This document shows positions 41,386 to 50,818 of a stretch of 64,000 bases of DNA, piece by piece (within the stretch, counting starts at the first letter, position 1; each line of letters opens with the position of its first letter). The notes beneath the pieces were generated by a model. It worked only from the letters and a program-made list of their open reading frames with translations, did no database searches and was not told the origin of the DNA. The DNA is from Lachnospiraceae bacterium (lineage in GTDB: Bacteria; Bacillota; Clostridia; Lachnospirales; Lachnospiraceae), in the NCBI GenBank assembly GCA_015057325.1, contig SVEQ01000006.1:75324-139323 (forward strand), in the 5' to 3' direction. Made by a program: the position numbers and the translations under genes.

Positions 41386-42993
41386 ATGAAAAAGAATAAA
41401 GTGATTAAAAAATTAGCAACAGTTTTATTGACAGGTCTCTTGGCGGTGAGCGCAGTGGGATGCGGTGCTGCAGATAACGGAGCAACAGGAAGCGGTGCTT
41501 CAACAGGTGAGAAAGTATTAAATGTAGGTGTAATCAATATAGCAGATACACCGTTTGATCCGGCACAGACAAGCTTGTCATCAATAGAGCAGATTGAGCC
41601 GCTTAACGACACATTACTTCATGTAGATAAGGACGGTAATTATACACCGGGTATTGCAAAGTCTTGGGAGCTTTCAGATGACTACAAGACATTCACAATC
41701 AATCTTAGAGATGATGTGAAGTTCCATGACGGTACAAAACTTACATCTGACGATGTTAAGTTCACATTAGAGTATTACATTTCAGAGGAGTCAAATCAGT
41801 CTGATAAAGGAATCCTTCAGGCTAACATTGATTCAGTAGAGGCAAAGGATGAGACAACAGTTGTTGTTAACTTCAAAGAGCCATTCACAGATTTTGAATA
41901 CCTTATTTCAGAAGGAGGTACAGGAGCAGGAATTATCATTCCTAAGGCTTACTTTGAGAAAGTTGGTTCTGAAGGATTTAACAAAGCACCTATCGGAGCA
42001 GGACCATTTAAGTTCGAGTCATTTGCAGCAGGCGAGGAAATCGTATATACAGCTTTTGAAGATTACTATCAGGGCAAGGCAAAGATTGACCGTCTTGTAA
42101 TCAGACAGTTGGCAGAGGAGAGCACAAAGATTTCAAGTATTCAGGCAGGTGATGTTGATTTCGCACCTATTAACATTAACAGTGTTGAGACAGTAGAGGC
42201 AACACCGGGAGTAAATGTTGAGAAGGTTGATTATTCTAACACACTCGGAGTATTCGCAACAGCAGCAAACGGTGATGACGGAAAGCCATTACAGAATGAT
42301 AAGGTAAGAGAAGCATTATACATTTCAGTTAATCGTGCAGAACTTGTAGATACAGTATTTGGTGGAGATGCTATTGAGTCTCCTGTATGGGGAGTGTTCC
42401 CATTCACAGTTGGTTACGAAGGTGGCAGAGAGAATATCCCTTACGATGTTGAGAAAGCAAAAGATTTGCTTAAGGAAGCAGGATACCCTGAAAACTTTGA
42501 TGACCCTGTAATCAAGCTTTACATTACAGAGACAACAACTTACAACAAAGAGGTTGCACAGTCATTGGTTTCTTACTGGGATGCAATCGGTGCACAGGTT
42601 GAAATCGTAACTACTGACCCTGTAACACTTAGAGGTGGATACACAAAGAAGCCACTTGATCCAGAGTTTACCGGAGTATTGTTCTTCTTCAATCCTCCAA
42701 AGAAATATAGTGCAAATGATGCAATAGCACCATTCTTCCCTACTAACTCTACAATGGAACTTATTAAAGATAATGATGAGTTTGACAATGACGTTCAGCA
42801 GCTTGTTCGTGTAGGTGCACAGGAGAGAACACAACTTGTGAATAAACTTCTTGATACTATCGAAGAAACACACGTAGCAATTCCTATTGTATATCCTAGC
42901 CAGAATTATGCAGTAAGTGAAAATGTTGTTTCATGGGATCAGAACTATTCAGCACACTGGGGCAACTGGTTCTACACATTTGAAGTAAAATAA
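41386..42993 (+). CDS. ABC transporter substrate-binding lipoprotein (SBP_bac_5, Opp/Dpp/Gsi type)
   Basis: A 535-residue protein with a lipoprotein signal ending VSAVGC, then a short Gly/Ala/Ser tether. The family 5 solute-binding fold is shown by GIAKSWELSDDYKTFTINLR, DDVKFHDGTKLTSDDVKF, GAGPFKF and VREALYISVNRAELVD. This family binds oligopeptides, glutathione, nickel chelates and opines. The operon context points to a sulfur-containing ligand such as glutathione or an S-conjugate; this is inference. TTAGGAGG precedes the ATG. Confidence 0.93.
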   Translation: MKKNKVIKKLATVLLTGLLAVSAVGCGAADNGATGSGASTGEKVLNVGVINIADTPFDPAQTSLSSIEQIEPLNDTLLHVDKDGNYTPGIAKSWELSDDYKTFTINLRDDVKFHDGTKLTSDDVKFTLEYYISEESNQSDKGILQANIDSVEAKDETTVVVNFKEPFTDFEYLISEGGTGAGIIIPKAYFEKVGSEGFNKAPIGAGPFKFESFAAGEEIVYTAFEDYYQGKAKIDRLVIRQLAEESTKISSIQAGDVDFAPININSVETVEATPGVNVEKVDYSNTLGVFATAANGDDGKPLQNDKVREALYISVNRAELVDTVFGGDAIESPVWGVFPFTVGYEGGRENIPYDVEKAKDLLKEAGYPENFDDPVIKLYITETTTYNKEVAQSLVSYWDAIGAQVEIVTTDPVTLRGGYTKKPLDPEFTGVLFFFNPPKKYSANDAIAPFFPTNSTMELIKDNDEFDNDVQQLVRVGAQERTQLVNKLLDTIEETHVAIPIVYPSQNYAVSENVVSWDQNYSAHWGNWFYTFEVK

Positions 42994-43017
42994 TAAGCTT
43001 TTGCCGGGAGATTTACT

Positions 43018-43935
43018 ATGAGATATCTTGCAAAAAAAATAATAGAAGCATTAATTACAATTTTCATAGTGACGATTATCGTATTTCTTGCAATCCACTC
43101 AAGTGGTGATCCGATTAACAGCCTGTTGCCGGATAGTGCTACGGAAGCACAAAGGCAGGAGCTGACAGAGAAGCTCGGACTTGACAGACCACTTGTTGAG
43201 CAGTACGGACGATTTGTTAAAGATGCATTATCAGGAGATCTTGGTACATCTTACACAAGCAAACGTCCGGTGCTTGAGATGATTGCCGAGAAGCTGCCTT
43301 ATACATTTGAACTTGCACTTGTAGCAATAATAATTGCTTTCATTGTAACAATCATTTTCGGTAGCCTGGCAGCTATTTGGAAGAACACGATATTGGATAG
43401 AATAATACTTGCAATTGCAGCATTTTTCAAAGCGTCTCCTATCTTCTTTATAGCTATACTTGCAGTACAGCTATTGGGAGTTAAGCTTAGAGTCCTACCC
43501 GTTGCGGGTGCCGGTACACCTCTACATCTGGTGATGCCGGCAGGACTTCTGGGTCTTGCGATTGCCTCCGATATGACAACACTTTTAAGAAGCAATATGA
43601 TTGCAGTGTTGGAGAGCGATTTCATCAAGTTTGGAAGACTTAGAGGTCTTCCGGAATACAAGGTGATATTAAAACATGCACTTCGTAATTCGTTCTCGTC
43701 AGTGTTGGCACTTAGTTCATTTATTTTTGCAAGTCTTATTTCCGGAAGTATAGTCGTTGAAACGATATTTGCATGGCCGGGAGTCGGAATCCTTTCTTAC
43801 AACTCGGTAATATCGAGAGACTTTCCGGTGGTACAGGGAATCGTTTTAATCCTTTCAATATTAACAATTTTACTCTCATTTACAATGGACGCATTGCTTG
43901 CAATGTTAGATCCGAGAATCCGTAAGAGTGTGTAG
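43018..43935 (+). CDS. ABC transporter permease (DppB/GsiC type)
   Basis: A 305-residue permease with the family start MRYLAKKIIEALITIFIVTII, about six membrane segments, and the EAA loop region (FIKFGRLRGLPEYKVILKHALRNSF) that contacts the ATPase. It ends LDPRIRKSV, the usual DppB end. It forms the channel with the next gene product. Confidence 0.94.
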   Translation: MRYLAKKIIEALITIFIVTIIVFLAIHSSGDPINSLLPDSATEAQRQELTEKLGLDRPLVEQYGRFVKDALSGDLGTSYTSKRPVLEMIAEKLPYTFELALVAIIIAFIVTIIFGSLAAIWKNTILDRIILAIAAFFKASPIFFIAILAVQLLGVKLRVLPVAGAGTPLHLVMPAGLLGLAIASDMTTLLRSNMIAVLESDFIKFGRLRGLPEYKVILKHALRNSFSSVLALSSFIFASLISGSIVVETIFAWPGVGILSYNSVISRDFPVVQGIVLILSILTILLSFTMDALLAMLDPRIRKSV

Positions 43936-43944
43936 GTGATTGCA

Positions 43945-44784
43945 ATGAAGAAGTTATATAAACAAAAACAAGTAAATAGTTTGCCAATCGTGTCATTGGT
44001 GGTCATTGGAATATTTGTTTTAAATGGACTCTTTGGTTCGTTGATACTTCCGAAAGATCCTACAGAAACGGATTTGGTTAATAAGCTGCTTCCTCCGGTT
44101 TTCTTCGGAGGTACATGGAATTATCCGCTTGGTACTGATGAACTCGGAAGAGATGTTTTAAGTAGAATTATCGCAGGTGGAAGAGTTTCACTTATTGTAG
44201 CAGCTGCAGCAATTGTTGTCGGAGGAATAATAGGAACTGCACTTGGAATTATTGCAGGCTACTACGAAGACCTTGCAGACACAATTATTACACGACTTAC
44301 TGATGCATCACTTGCATTTCCAAGCATCTTGCTGGCACTGCTTCTTTCGATAGGAATCGGTCCCGGTGAGAAGGCAGCGATTATCGCGATAGCATTTGCA
44401 ATGTGGGCAAAATACGCAAGAACAGTAAGAAGCGAAGTACTGATAATTAAGAAAGCTAATTACATAACGCAGGCGAAAATCATGGGAGCCGGTGACTTAA
44501 GAATAATAACAAGACACATTCTACCAAACATCAAGGACATGATAATAGTTATGGTTTCGTTAGAGGTTGGAATGTCAATTATTTCCGAAGCATCATTAAG
44601 TTTTTTGGGACTTAGCGTTGTGCCCCCTACACCCTCCTGGGGACAAATGATAGCTGATGGTAAGAATTATTTTCAAAACGGCTGGTGGGTTTCCGTATTT
44701 CCTGCGTTAATAACAATAATAACCGTATTGTCATTTCAGAGGTTTGGCAATTGGCTTAAGGTTTCTAAGGGAGGAAAAGTATGA
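43945..44784 (+). CDS. ABC transporter permease (DppC/GsiD type)
   Basis: The ATG at 43945 follows AGGTG; a GTG at 43936 is also in frame. The 279-residue protein has an N-terminal membrane anchor, then GTDELGRDVLSRIIAGGRVSL typical of DppC, and an EAA region (ANYITQAKIMGAGDLRIITRHILPN). It ends near the usual FGNWLK. It overlaps the next ATPase gene by 4 bases (ATGA). Confidence 0.94.
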   Translation: MKKLYKQKQVNSLPIVSLVVIGIFVLNGLFGSLILPKDPTETDLVNKLLPPVFFGGTWNYPLGTDELGRDVLSRIIAGGRVSLIVAAAAIVVGGIIGTALGIIAGYYEDLADTIITRLTDASLAFPSILLALLLSIGIGPGEKAAIIAIAFAMWAKYARTVRSEVLIIKKANYITQAKIMGAGDLRIITRHILPNIKDMIIVMVSLEVGMSIISEASLSFLGLSVVPPTPSWGQMIADGKNYFQNGWWVSVFPALITIITVLSFQRFGNWLKVSKGGKV

Positions 44785-45743
44785 ATATTCTTGAGGTTAA
44801 GAATCTTGTAAGCCAACTTAATACGGAAGACGGAGTATTACACATTATAAATGATGTAAGCTTCGCGGTGAAAGAAGATGAGTGTTTTGGAATCATTGGA
44901 GAATCCGGTTGTGGTAAAACAATGACTTCAATGTCGATTCTTGGATACTCTGACCGAATCGGATTAAAAGCTGTATCCGGAGAGATTCTTTTTAAAGGAG
45001 AAGATGTACTTAAGTTTTCAAAGAAAAGACTTAGAGAGTACAACGGCAAGGAAGCAGCAATCATATTGCAGGATCCGATGCAGGCGTTAGATCCTCTATT
45101 CACCATAAAAGACCAAATGATTGAAACCATAAGAAGACACCAGAAGGTTTCAAAAAAAGAAGCAGAAAAGATAATGATTGAAACAGCAGAAAGTCTTTCG
45201 GTTGCCAAAGAAAAACTTAACTGTTATCCACATCAGTTAAGTGGCGGAATGCTTCAGAGAATAGTGGGTGCGATGGTGTTAAGTTGCAGACCAAAGCTCA
45301 TTATTGCTGATGAACCAACAACGGCGCTGGATGTGACTATTCAGCTTCAGTATTTGAAATTATTAAAAAGACTCCAGAAGGAATACCACACGGCATTAAT
45401 TTTCATTTCGCATGACATCAAAGTTATTTCGATGATGTGTGACAGAATTGCCGTAATGTATGCCGGGGAGATTGTGGAAACGGGAACAAGGGACGATTTG
45501 TTTTATCACCCAAAGCACCCGTACACACAGGCGCTTTTTAAAGCGACCAACATAGATGGTAATATTCGTGAAAGATATGAAACTATAGATGGTGCGCCGC
45601 CAAACCTCAAAGAGGAGATTGCAGGATGTCCGTTCGCGGAACGTTGCCAGTACGCAACGGATGCATGTATAAGCGGCAAACCGGAGGTTGTTAAGATAAA
45701 TGATGAGCATACCGTAAAATGCCGGAGGATAGCCGATGAGTAA
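44781..45743 (+). CDS. ABC transporter ATPase (DppD/OppD type)
   Basis: A 320-residue ATPase with Walker A GESGCGKT, signature LSGGMLQR, Walker B LIIADEPTTALD and the C-terminal Oligo_HPY Cys motif (GCPFAERCQYATDAC), which in some relatives binds an Fe-S cluster. The start overlaps the permease stop. It works as a heterodimer with the next gene product. Confidence 0.95.
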   Translation: MNILEVKNLVSQLNTEDGVLHIINDVSFAVKEDECFGIIGESGCGKTMTSMSILGYSDRIGLKAVSGEILFKGEDVLKFSKKRLREYNGKEAAIILQDPMQALDPLFTIKDQMIETIRRHQKVSKKEAEKIMIETAESLSVAKEKLNCYPHQLSGGMLQRIVGAMVLSCRPKLIIADEPTTALDVTIQLQYLKLLKRLQKEYHTALIFISHDIKVISMMCDRIAVMYAGEIVETGTRDDLFYHPKHPYTQALFKATNIDGNIRERYETIDGAPPNLKEEIAGCPFAERCQYATDACISGKPEVVKINDEHTVKCRRIADE

Positions 45744-46743
45744 TGTTATTGAACTGAAAAACGTTGATAAATCTTATACAAACAGCGGCTTCTTAAAGAA
45801 GACTACATGCGCTCATATTCTCAAAAATATTTCCTTGCAGGTTGAGAAAGGAACGACACTCGGACTTGTTGGCGAGTCGGGGTCAGGTAAGACCACAACA
45901 ACAAGAATGATTCTTCGTCAGGAAAAACCGACAAACGGCGAACTCTTCTACGAGGGCAAGAATGTTGAAGAACTTACCAAAGAAGAGGAGGAAGAATATC
46001 GCAACAATGTACAGGTGGTATTCCAGAATCCATACAGCTCTCTTAATCCCAAAATGAGAGTCGGAGAGATAATCGCAGAGCCTTTGGTTATAACGGGAAA
46101 GTACAACAAGGAAGAAATAAAAAAACGTGTGAGAAGCATCATGGAAAAGGTTGGTCTTGCACAGGATTATGTTGAAAGATTTCCAAGTGAGTTTAGTGGT
46201 GGACAGCGTCAGAGAATAGCAATTGCAAGAGCGCTTATTCAGAATCCGCAGCTTGTGATATTAGATGAGCCGGTATCGGCATTAGACGTATCTGTCAGAG
46301 GACAGATTATGAACCTGTTAAAGAGATTGCAGGAGAAAAACAAGACTACATATATTTTTATTTCGCATGATATTGCAACGGTAGGTTTCTTAAGTGACAC
46401 AATCGCGGTTATGTATTTCGGTACGATTGTTGAGTATGGAAAGACAGAGGACATACTGGAAAACTACAGACACCCGTACACGGAAATGCTCATTTCTTCT
46501 GACTCGGTTAGAAACTTAAGTGAGGCGGAGGAAGAAAGCGGAGAGATACCTTCGCACTATGATGAACCAAAAGGTTGTCCTTTCGCCGGAAGATGTAAGT
46601 ATGCAACTGATGAGTGTAGAAATGTTACCCCGCAGCTTAAAGATATTGGCGATGGACATAAGGTTGCTTGTCACAACGCGGAAAGCATTACGCTTAAGTC
46701 CGTTGTTAAGATTAACAGAAGGAAACCGGAATATCAGATTTAG
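45736..46743 (+). CDS. ABC transporter ATPase (DppF/OppF type)
   Basis: A 335-residue ATPase with Walker A GESGSGKT, signature FSGGQRQR, Walker B LVILDEPVSALD and a C-terminal CPFAGRCKYATDEC motif. It overlaps the preceding ATPase gene by 8 bases. It completes a five-component Opp-type importer. Length is normal. Confidence 0.95.
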   Translation: MSNVIELKNVDKSYTNSGFLKKTTCAHILKNISLQVEKGTTLGLVGESGSGKTTTTRMILRQEKPTNGELFYEGKNVEELTKEEEEEYRNNVQVVFQNPYSSLNPKMRVGEIIAEPLVITGKYNKEEIKKRVRSIMEKVGLAQDYVERFPSEFSGGQRQRIAIARALIQNPQLVILDEPVSALDVSVRGQIMNLLKRLQEKNKTTYIFISHDIATVGFLSDTIAVMYFGTIVEYGKTEDILENYRHPYTEMLISSDSVRNLSEAEEESGEIPSHYDEPKGCPFAGRCKYATDECRNVTPQLKDIGDGHKVACHNAESITLKSVVKINRRKPEYQI

Positions 46744-46753
46744 GAGGTGCAGC

Positions 46754-47764
46754 ATGGCTTCGGATTTTGAAGGAATTGAATTGTTTGAGAGAACATTTCG
46801 CCATCAGATCAAAGAGAATGGTGAGATTGGCGAATTGGATTTTATGTTTAAAAAGAAGTTTGGTGATGGAGAGGATGAGTGGCCGGTAGAGGCTGACAGA
46901 TACAGAATCGTATGGATGCCGGGTTGTCCTCACGCACATAAAGTTATTATAACGAGAAAACTTCTCGGACTTGATAAGGTTATAAGTCTTGCGACAACAG
47001 GAATCTTCAGAACACCGAAGGGCTGGGTGTTTTCGGAAGACCCTGATGGTTTGGATCCTGTGTTAAAGATACATTATCTGCATGACATTTATACAAGACA
47101 CGATCCTACATACACGGGACGTTCAACGGTTCCGACAATTGTGGATACGATAACAGGTCAGGGTGTTAACAATGACCATTATTATATTCCTATTTATTTC
47201 AACACGGCATGGAAGAAGTTCCATAAGGAGAATGCACCGGACTTGTATCCGGAGGAGATAAGAGGTGATATTGATGAACTTAATAAATTTGTGTATGAGC
47301 GTATCAACACCGGGGTCTATAAATGCGGTTTTGCTAGAAATCAGAAATATCTTGATGCTGCATACGACAGATTCTTCGAAGCACTTGATTTGATGGAGGA
47401 ACATTTATCTACGAGAAGATTTCTTTTCGGAGACCATATAACGGATACGGATATAAGATTGTATCCGTCGCTTGTAAGATTCCAGGTGACTTATCATCAG
47501 CTCTTTAGAGCAAACAAAAAACGCTTGGAGGATTATCCGAATCTTTGGGCGTATGCGAGAGACTTGTATCAGACAGAAGGCTTTGGTGAGACAACCTATC
47601 TTGATTTGATTAAGAAGCATTATCAGTTGTCGCCACATCTTCGTGCTTTGTTTGGAAATGTTGACGGCATTTATGCAAAAGGACCGGATGTTTCATCTTG
47701 GAATCTTCCTCATGGAAGAGAGAAGTTGTCCGGTGATAAGGATAAGTTTAAAAGATTTAACTAG
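46754..47764 (+). CDS. Xi-class glutathione transferase (glutathionyl-hydroquinone reductase-like)
   Basis: The ATG at 46754 follows TAGGAGGT. The 336-residue protein has the Xi-class layout: a thioredoxin-fold half with the catalytic Cys in MPGCPHAHK (usual form CPWAHR), RSTVPTIVD for thiol binding, and a helical C-terminal half (FGDHITDTDIRLYPSLVRF). Xi enzymes reduce glutathionyl-quinones or other S-conjugates, releasing a second thiol. Clostridia seldom make glutathione, so the thiol used here is an open question. Its place after an Opp-type importer suggests cleavage of an imported conjugate. Confidence 0.9.
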   Translation: MASDFEGIELFERTFRHQIKENGEIGELDFMFKKKFGDGEDEWPVEADRYRIVWMPGCPHAHKVIITRKLLGLDKVISLATTGIFRTPKGWVFSEDPDGLDPVLKIHYLHDIYTRHDPTYTGRSTVPTIVDTITGQGVNNDHYYIPIYFNTAWKKFHKENAPDLYPEEIRGDIDELNKFVYERINTGVYKCGFARNQKYLDAAYDRFFEALDLMEEHLSTRRFLFGDHITDTDIRLYPSLVRFQVTYHQLFRANKKRLEDYPNLWAYARDLYQTEGFGETTYLDLIKKHYQLSPHLRALFGNVDGIYAKGPDVSSWNLPHGREKLSGDKDKFKRFN

Positions 47765-47779
47765 AGGGAGGAAATGAAA

Positions 47780-48691
47780 ATGAAAGTTGTAAACAGTGCA
47801 TTGGAATTAATCGGTGAAACACCGTTAATAAAATTAAATCATTTGGTTCCCGAAGGAGCTGCAGATGTTTATCTTAAGTTGGAAAGCTTTAATGTAGCGG
47901 GAAGTATCAAAGACAGAACCGCACTCAGCATGATTGAAGGAGCGGAAAGAGAAGGACTTATCAAGCCCGGTGAGACAACACTTGTTGATTCGACAAGCGG
48001 AAATACCGGTATTGGTCTTGCACTTGTCGCTGCACTTAAAGGTTACAGACTTGTTATTGTTATGAGTGAGCTGGCAAGTATCGAGCGCAGAAAACTTCTT
48101 CAGGCATATGGTGCCGAGATTGATCTTGTGCCGGCATCACCAAAAGGAATACTTGCCGACATGGAGGAACTTGACAGACTGGTTGACGAGAAAGGATATT
48201 TCCCATTAAGACAATTTGAGAACAAGTACAATCCGTATATTCACAAGACAACAACAGGACCTGAAATATATGAGCAGTTAGATGGCAAGATTGATGCATT
48301 TGTTTCTGCTGTTGGAACAGGAGGAACATTTACAGGAATTGCAGAATATTTAAAGGAGCAGAACAAGGACATACTTACATATGCGGTTGAGCCGGAGGGT
48401 TCACCGGTGCTTCGAGGCGGCAAGCCGGGACCTCATAAGATTCCGGGAATCGGTTCAGGTATTATTCCGGCAATCCTTAATAGGGAAATCATAGACGAAG
48501 TTATAGATGTATCTGATGAAAATGCTGCAGAGACCGCAAAGCAACTTGCGCTCAAAGAAGGATTGTTCGTCGGCCCATCATCGGGAGCAGCAACTTATGC
48601 AGCTATCGAGAAAGCAAAGATACTTGGCAAAGGCAAAACGATTGTTGCGATTGCACCTGACGGTGGAGACAGATACGTTTCACAGTTATAA
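47780..48691 (+). CDS. Cysteine synthase family PLP enzyme (CysK paralogue)
   Basis: The start at 47780 has GGAGG 8 bases upstream; an ATG at 47774 is too close to it. The 303-residue protein has NVAGSIKDRTA (PLP Lys), [17 protein letters not shown] and VGTGGTFTG. The family makes cysteine from O-acetylserine and sulfide, but paralogues use other thiols or acceptors. A second, more typical cysK is at 51864. Its position among GST genes suggests a specialised thiol acceptor or lyase; this is inference. Confidence 0.9.
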   Translation: MKVVNSALELIGETPLIKLNHLVPEGAADVYLKLESFNVAGSIKDRTALSMIEGAEREGLIKPGETTLVDSTSGNTGIGLALVAALKGYRLVIVMSELASIERRKLLQAYGAEIDLVPASPKGILADMEELDRLVDEKGYFPLRQFENKYNPYIHKTTTGPEIYEQLDGKIDAFVSAVGTGGTFTGIAEYLKEQNKDILTYAVEPEGSPVLRGGKPGPHKIPGIGSGIIPAILNREIIDEVIDVSDENAAETAKQLALKEGLFVGPSSGAATYAAIEKAKILGKGKTIVAIAPDGGDRYVSQL

Positions 48692-48729
48692 GAAGACATT
48701 TAAAGCCAAATGGCAGAAAGGCAGACACG

Positions 48730-49626
48730 ATGGAAGTTATTAAGGTGACAAAGGAGTGGCAAAGAGCTGCTTCTAACTGGGTGAGAATTAAGACTATGGT
48801 CGAAGGAAAAGGTATCGCATACGATATCGAATTCGACGATGACAATATAGAAAATCCGGATTATTTTCTCGTTTTGGACGAAGAAAAACCTGTAGCAACT
48901 TGTCGTGTTGAGTATTCTGACACGACAACCGCAAAGATTGAGAGAGTAATCGTAATTCCGGAATACCAGGGTAAGGGCGTCGGAAGACTGATGATTACCG
49001 AGGTGGAAAAGAAGTTAAGAACTTACGGTTACAACAAGTCGTTTATAAGCAGTAGAGAAACCAAAGTAGGCTTTTATGAGAAACTCGGATACACTCCGGA
49101 TTGGGATGGACTTGAGGAACATGAAGTATTTAATTGTGTTCCTACACAGAAATATCTTGATGTGTTAGACATAGATGCTGTGCAAAATGATTCATCAAAC
49201 GAGTATATCAAATGGCTTGATGAGTATCTGTATGACCCTGCGTTTCGTGCAGGCTCTGCAAAGACTCAGGAGAGTTATGAAGAAAACTATGACAAGGTGT
49301 TTGATGCTATTGATAAGATTGAGGATATATTATCGAAGAAGAAATATATTACCGGTGATGAGATAACCAAGGCAGACGTTTTTCTGTATTCATTTCTTGT
49401 AAGATTTGAGGCGGTATATTATTTTGCTTTCAGACTTAACAGAAACAAGTTAAGAGATTTAAATAATATTTGGAGATATGTAAGGGAATTGTATAGCATT
49501 GAAAGTTTTGCTAAAAAGACGGATTTTGAGGAGATAAAAAAAGAGTATTATCTTGCTCTTGATGATGAGAGAAATCCATACCATTTAGTGCCGGACGGTC
49601 CGGATGTGACAGATTGGAGCATTTGA
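48730..49626 (+). CDS. GNAT acetyltransferase fused to a Xi-GST-type C-terminal domain
   Basis: A 298-residue protein. Residues ~1-140 are a GNAT domain with the acetyl-CoA loop in VIPEYQGKGVGRLMITEVE and GFYEKLGY near its end. Residues ~150-298 align by eye with the helical half of the Xi-GST two genes upstream: FDAIDKIEDILSKKKYITGD against FEALDLMEEHLSTRRFLFGD, and shared LVRF, RNKLRDLNNIWRYVRELY and DGPDVTDW-like ends. The thioredoxin-fold half with the catalytic Cys is absent. It may acetylate a thiol-conjugate breakdown product recognised by the GST part. I know of no characterised protein of this design. Confidence 0.85.
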   Translation: MEVIKVTKEWQRAASNWVRIKTMVEGKGIAYDIEFDDDNIENPDYFLVLDEEKPVATCRVEYSDTTTAKIERVIVIPEYQGKGVGRLMITEVEKKLRTYGYNKSFISSRETKVGFYEKLGYTPDWDGLEEHEVFNCVPTQKYLDVLDIDAVQNDSSNEYIKWLDEYLYDPAFRAGSAKTQESYEENYDKVFDAIDKIEDILSKKKYITGDEITKADVFLYSFLVRFEAVYYFAFRLNRNKLRDLNNIWRYVRELYSIESFAKKTDFEEIKKEYYLALDDERNPYHLVPDGPDVTDWSI

Positions 49627-49628
49627 TT

Positions 49629-50750
49629 ATGACAGATTATCCTAACACAAACAGAATAGTCGATGAGTTTACGGAACTTACTTCCATAGATTCGGTAAGT
49701 TTTCGAGAAAGAGTATTTGCTGATGCTTTGAAAGAAAAACTTACAGCACTTGGTTTTGAGTTTTTTGAGGATGAAGCAGGGGATGCGTACGGTGGTAATG
49801 CCGGCAACATTTATGCTTTTTTAAAAGGCAATTCCGATGCGGAGCCGATTCTTCTTTCGTCTCATATGGATACGGTACAACCCGGAATCGGAAAGAAGCC
49901 GATTGTAAGAGATGACGGTAGAATAACAAGTGACGGAACAACAGTGTTGGGAGCCGATGATGTGGCAGGCATTGTCGAGATATTAGAGGGTATCAGAATT
50001 ATCAAAGAGTCCGGTGTTCCTCATAGAAGCATAGAGCTTTTGTTTCCCATCGGCGAGGAGGAATATATTAAGGGAACGGACGTGTTCGATTTTTCAAAGA
50101 TTAAATCAAAGGATGCCTACGTTCTTGATATGAGTGGCAAGGTTGGCAGCGCTGCAATAAAAGCACCGTCGATAATATCATTTGAGGTCGTCGTCAAAGG
50201 CAAGGCTTCACATGCGGGTTTTCATCCGGAAGAAGGAATAAATGCTATACAGGCAATGGCGTATGTCGTGTCATCTGTTTCACAGGGCCGAATCGATGAA
50301 GAAACAACTCTTAATATCGGTACGATAAGTGGCGGAACGGCAACTAACATAATATCGGAGCAATGCGTATGTACCGGTGAGATAAGAAGCTATGTTCACG
50401 AAAAAGCGTTAGCGCAACTTGATAAGTTAAAGGCTGCATTTGAGGAAGCAAAAAATAAGTATGGTATCGACTACGAGTTCAAGACAGATATCAACATGAA
50501 GGCATACGAGATTGATAAGTCTTCAAGTGTTGTGAGTAGATTTGAAAATGTATGTTCAAAACTTAATCTTCCCGGAAATCTGACGGAGACTTTCGGAGGA
50601 AGTGACAACAACAACTTTGTTAAGAACGGGATAAGCGGGATCGTTCTTTCCTGTGGAATGTACAACGTTCATTCAAAGGCGGAGTACACAACTATAGAAG
50701 ATTTGGAAAAAGGCTCAAAATTAGTGGCAGAACTTATATTGGCAGAATAA
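49629..50750 (+). CDS. M20 family peptidase (PepT/PepT2-like)
   Basis: The ATG at 49629 follows GGAG by 9 bases and is 2 bases after the upstream stop. The 373-residue zinc peptidase has SSHMDTVQPG (His and Asp), GADDVAGI, GEEEYIKG (catalytic Glu pair), VLDMSGKVG, ASHAGFHPEEG (dimerisation domain) and a late HSKAEY. M20 enzymes remove amino acids from small peptides. In this operon it could split the peptide part of an imported tripeptide or conjugate. It is the last gene of the operon. Confidence 0.9.
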   Translation: MTDYPNTNRIVDEFTELTSIDSVSFRERVFADALKEKLTALGFEFFEDEAGDAYGGNAGNIYAFLKGNSDAEPILLSSHMDTVQPGIGKKPIVRDDGRITSDGTTVLGADDVAGIVEILEGIRIIKESGVPHRSIELLFPIGEEEYIKGTDVFDFSKIKSKDAYVLDMSGKVGSAAIKAPSIISFEVVVKGKASHAGFHPEEGINAIQAMAYVVSSVSQGRIDEETTLNIGTISGGTATNIISEQCVCTGEIRSYVHEKALAQLDKLKAAFEEAKNKYGIDYEFKTDINMKAYEIDKSSSVVSRFENVCSKLNLPGNLTETFGGSDNNNFVKNGISGIVLSCGMYNVHSKAEYTTIEDLEKGSKLVAELILAE

Positions 50751-50818
50751 ATAACTTGACAAAATGATTCTCTGTATAATAATTATTATAGTTGTTTTTA
50801 TACGGAGGAATTAGCCAC

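Noticed and set aside
48730-49626. GNAT-GST fusion as a frameshift or assembly artefact
   Set aside because: The frame is continuous with even codon use and the GST part keeps its own C-terminal end; no stop or ribosome site lies at the junction.
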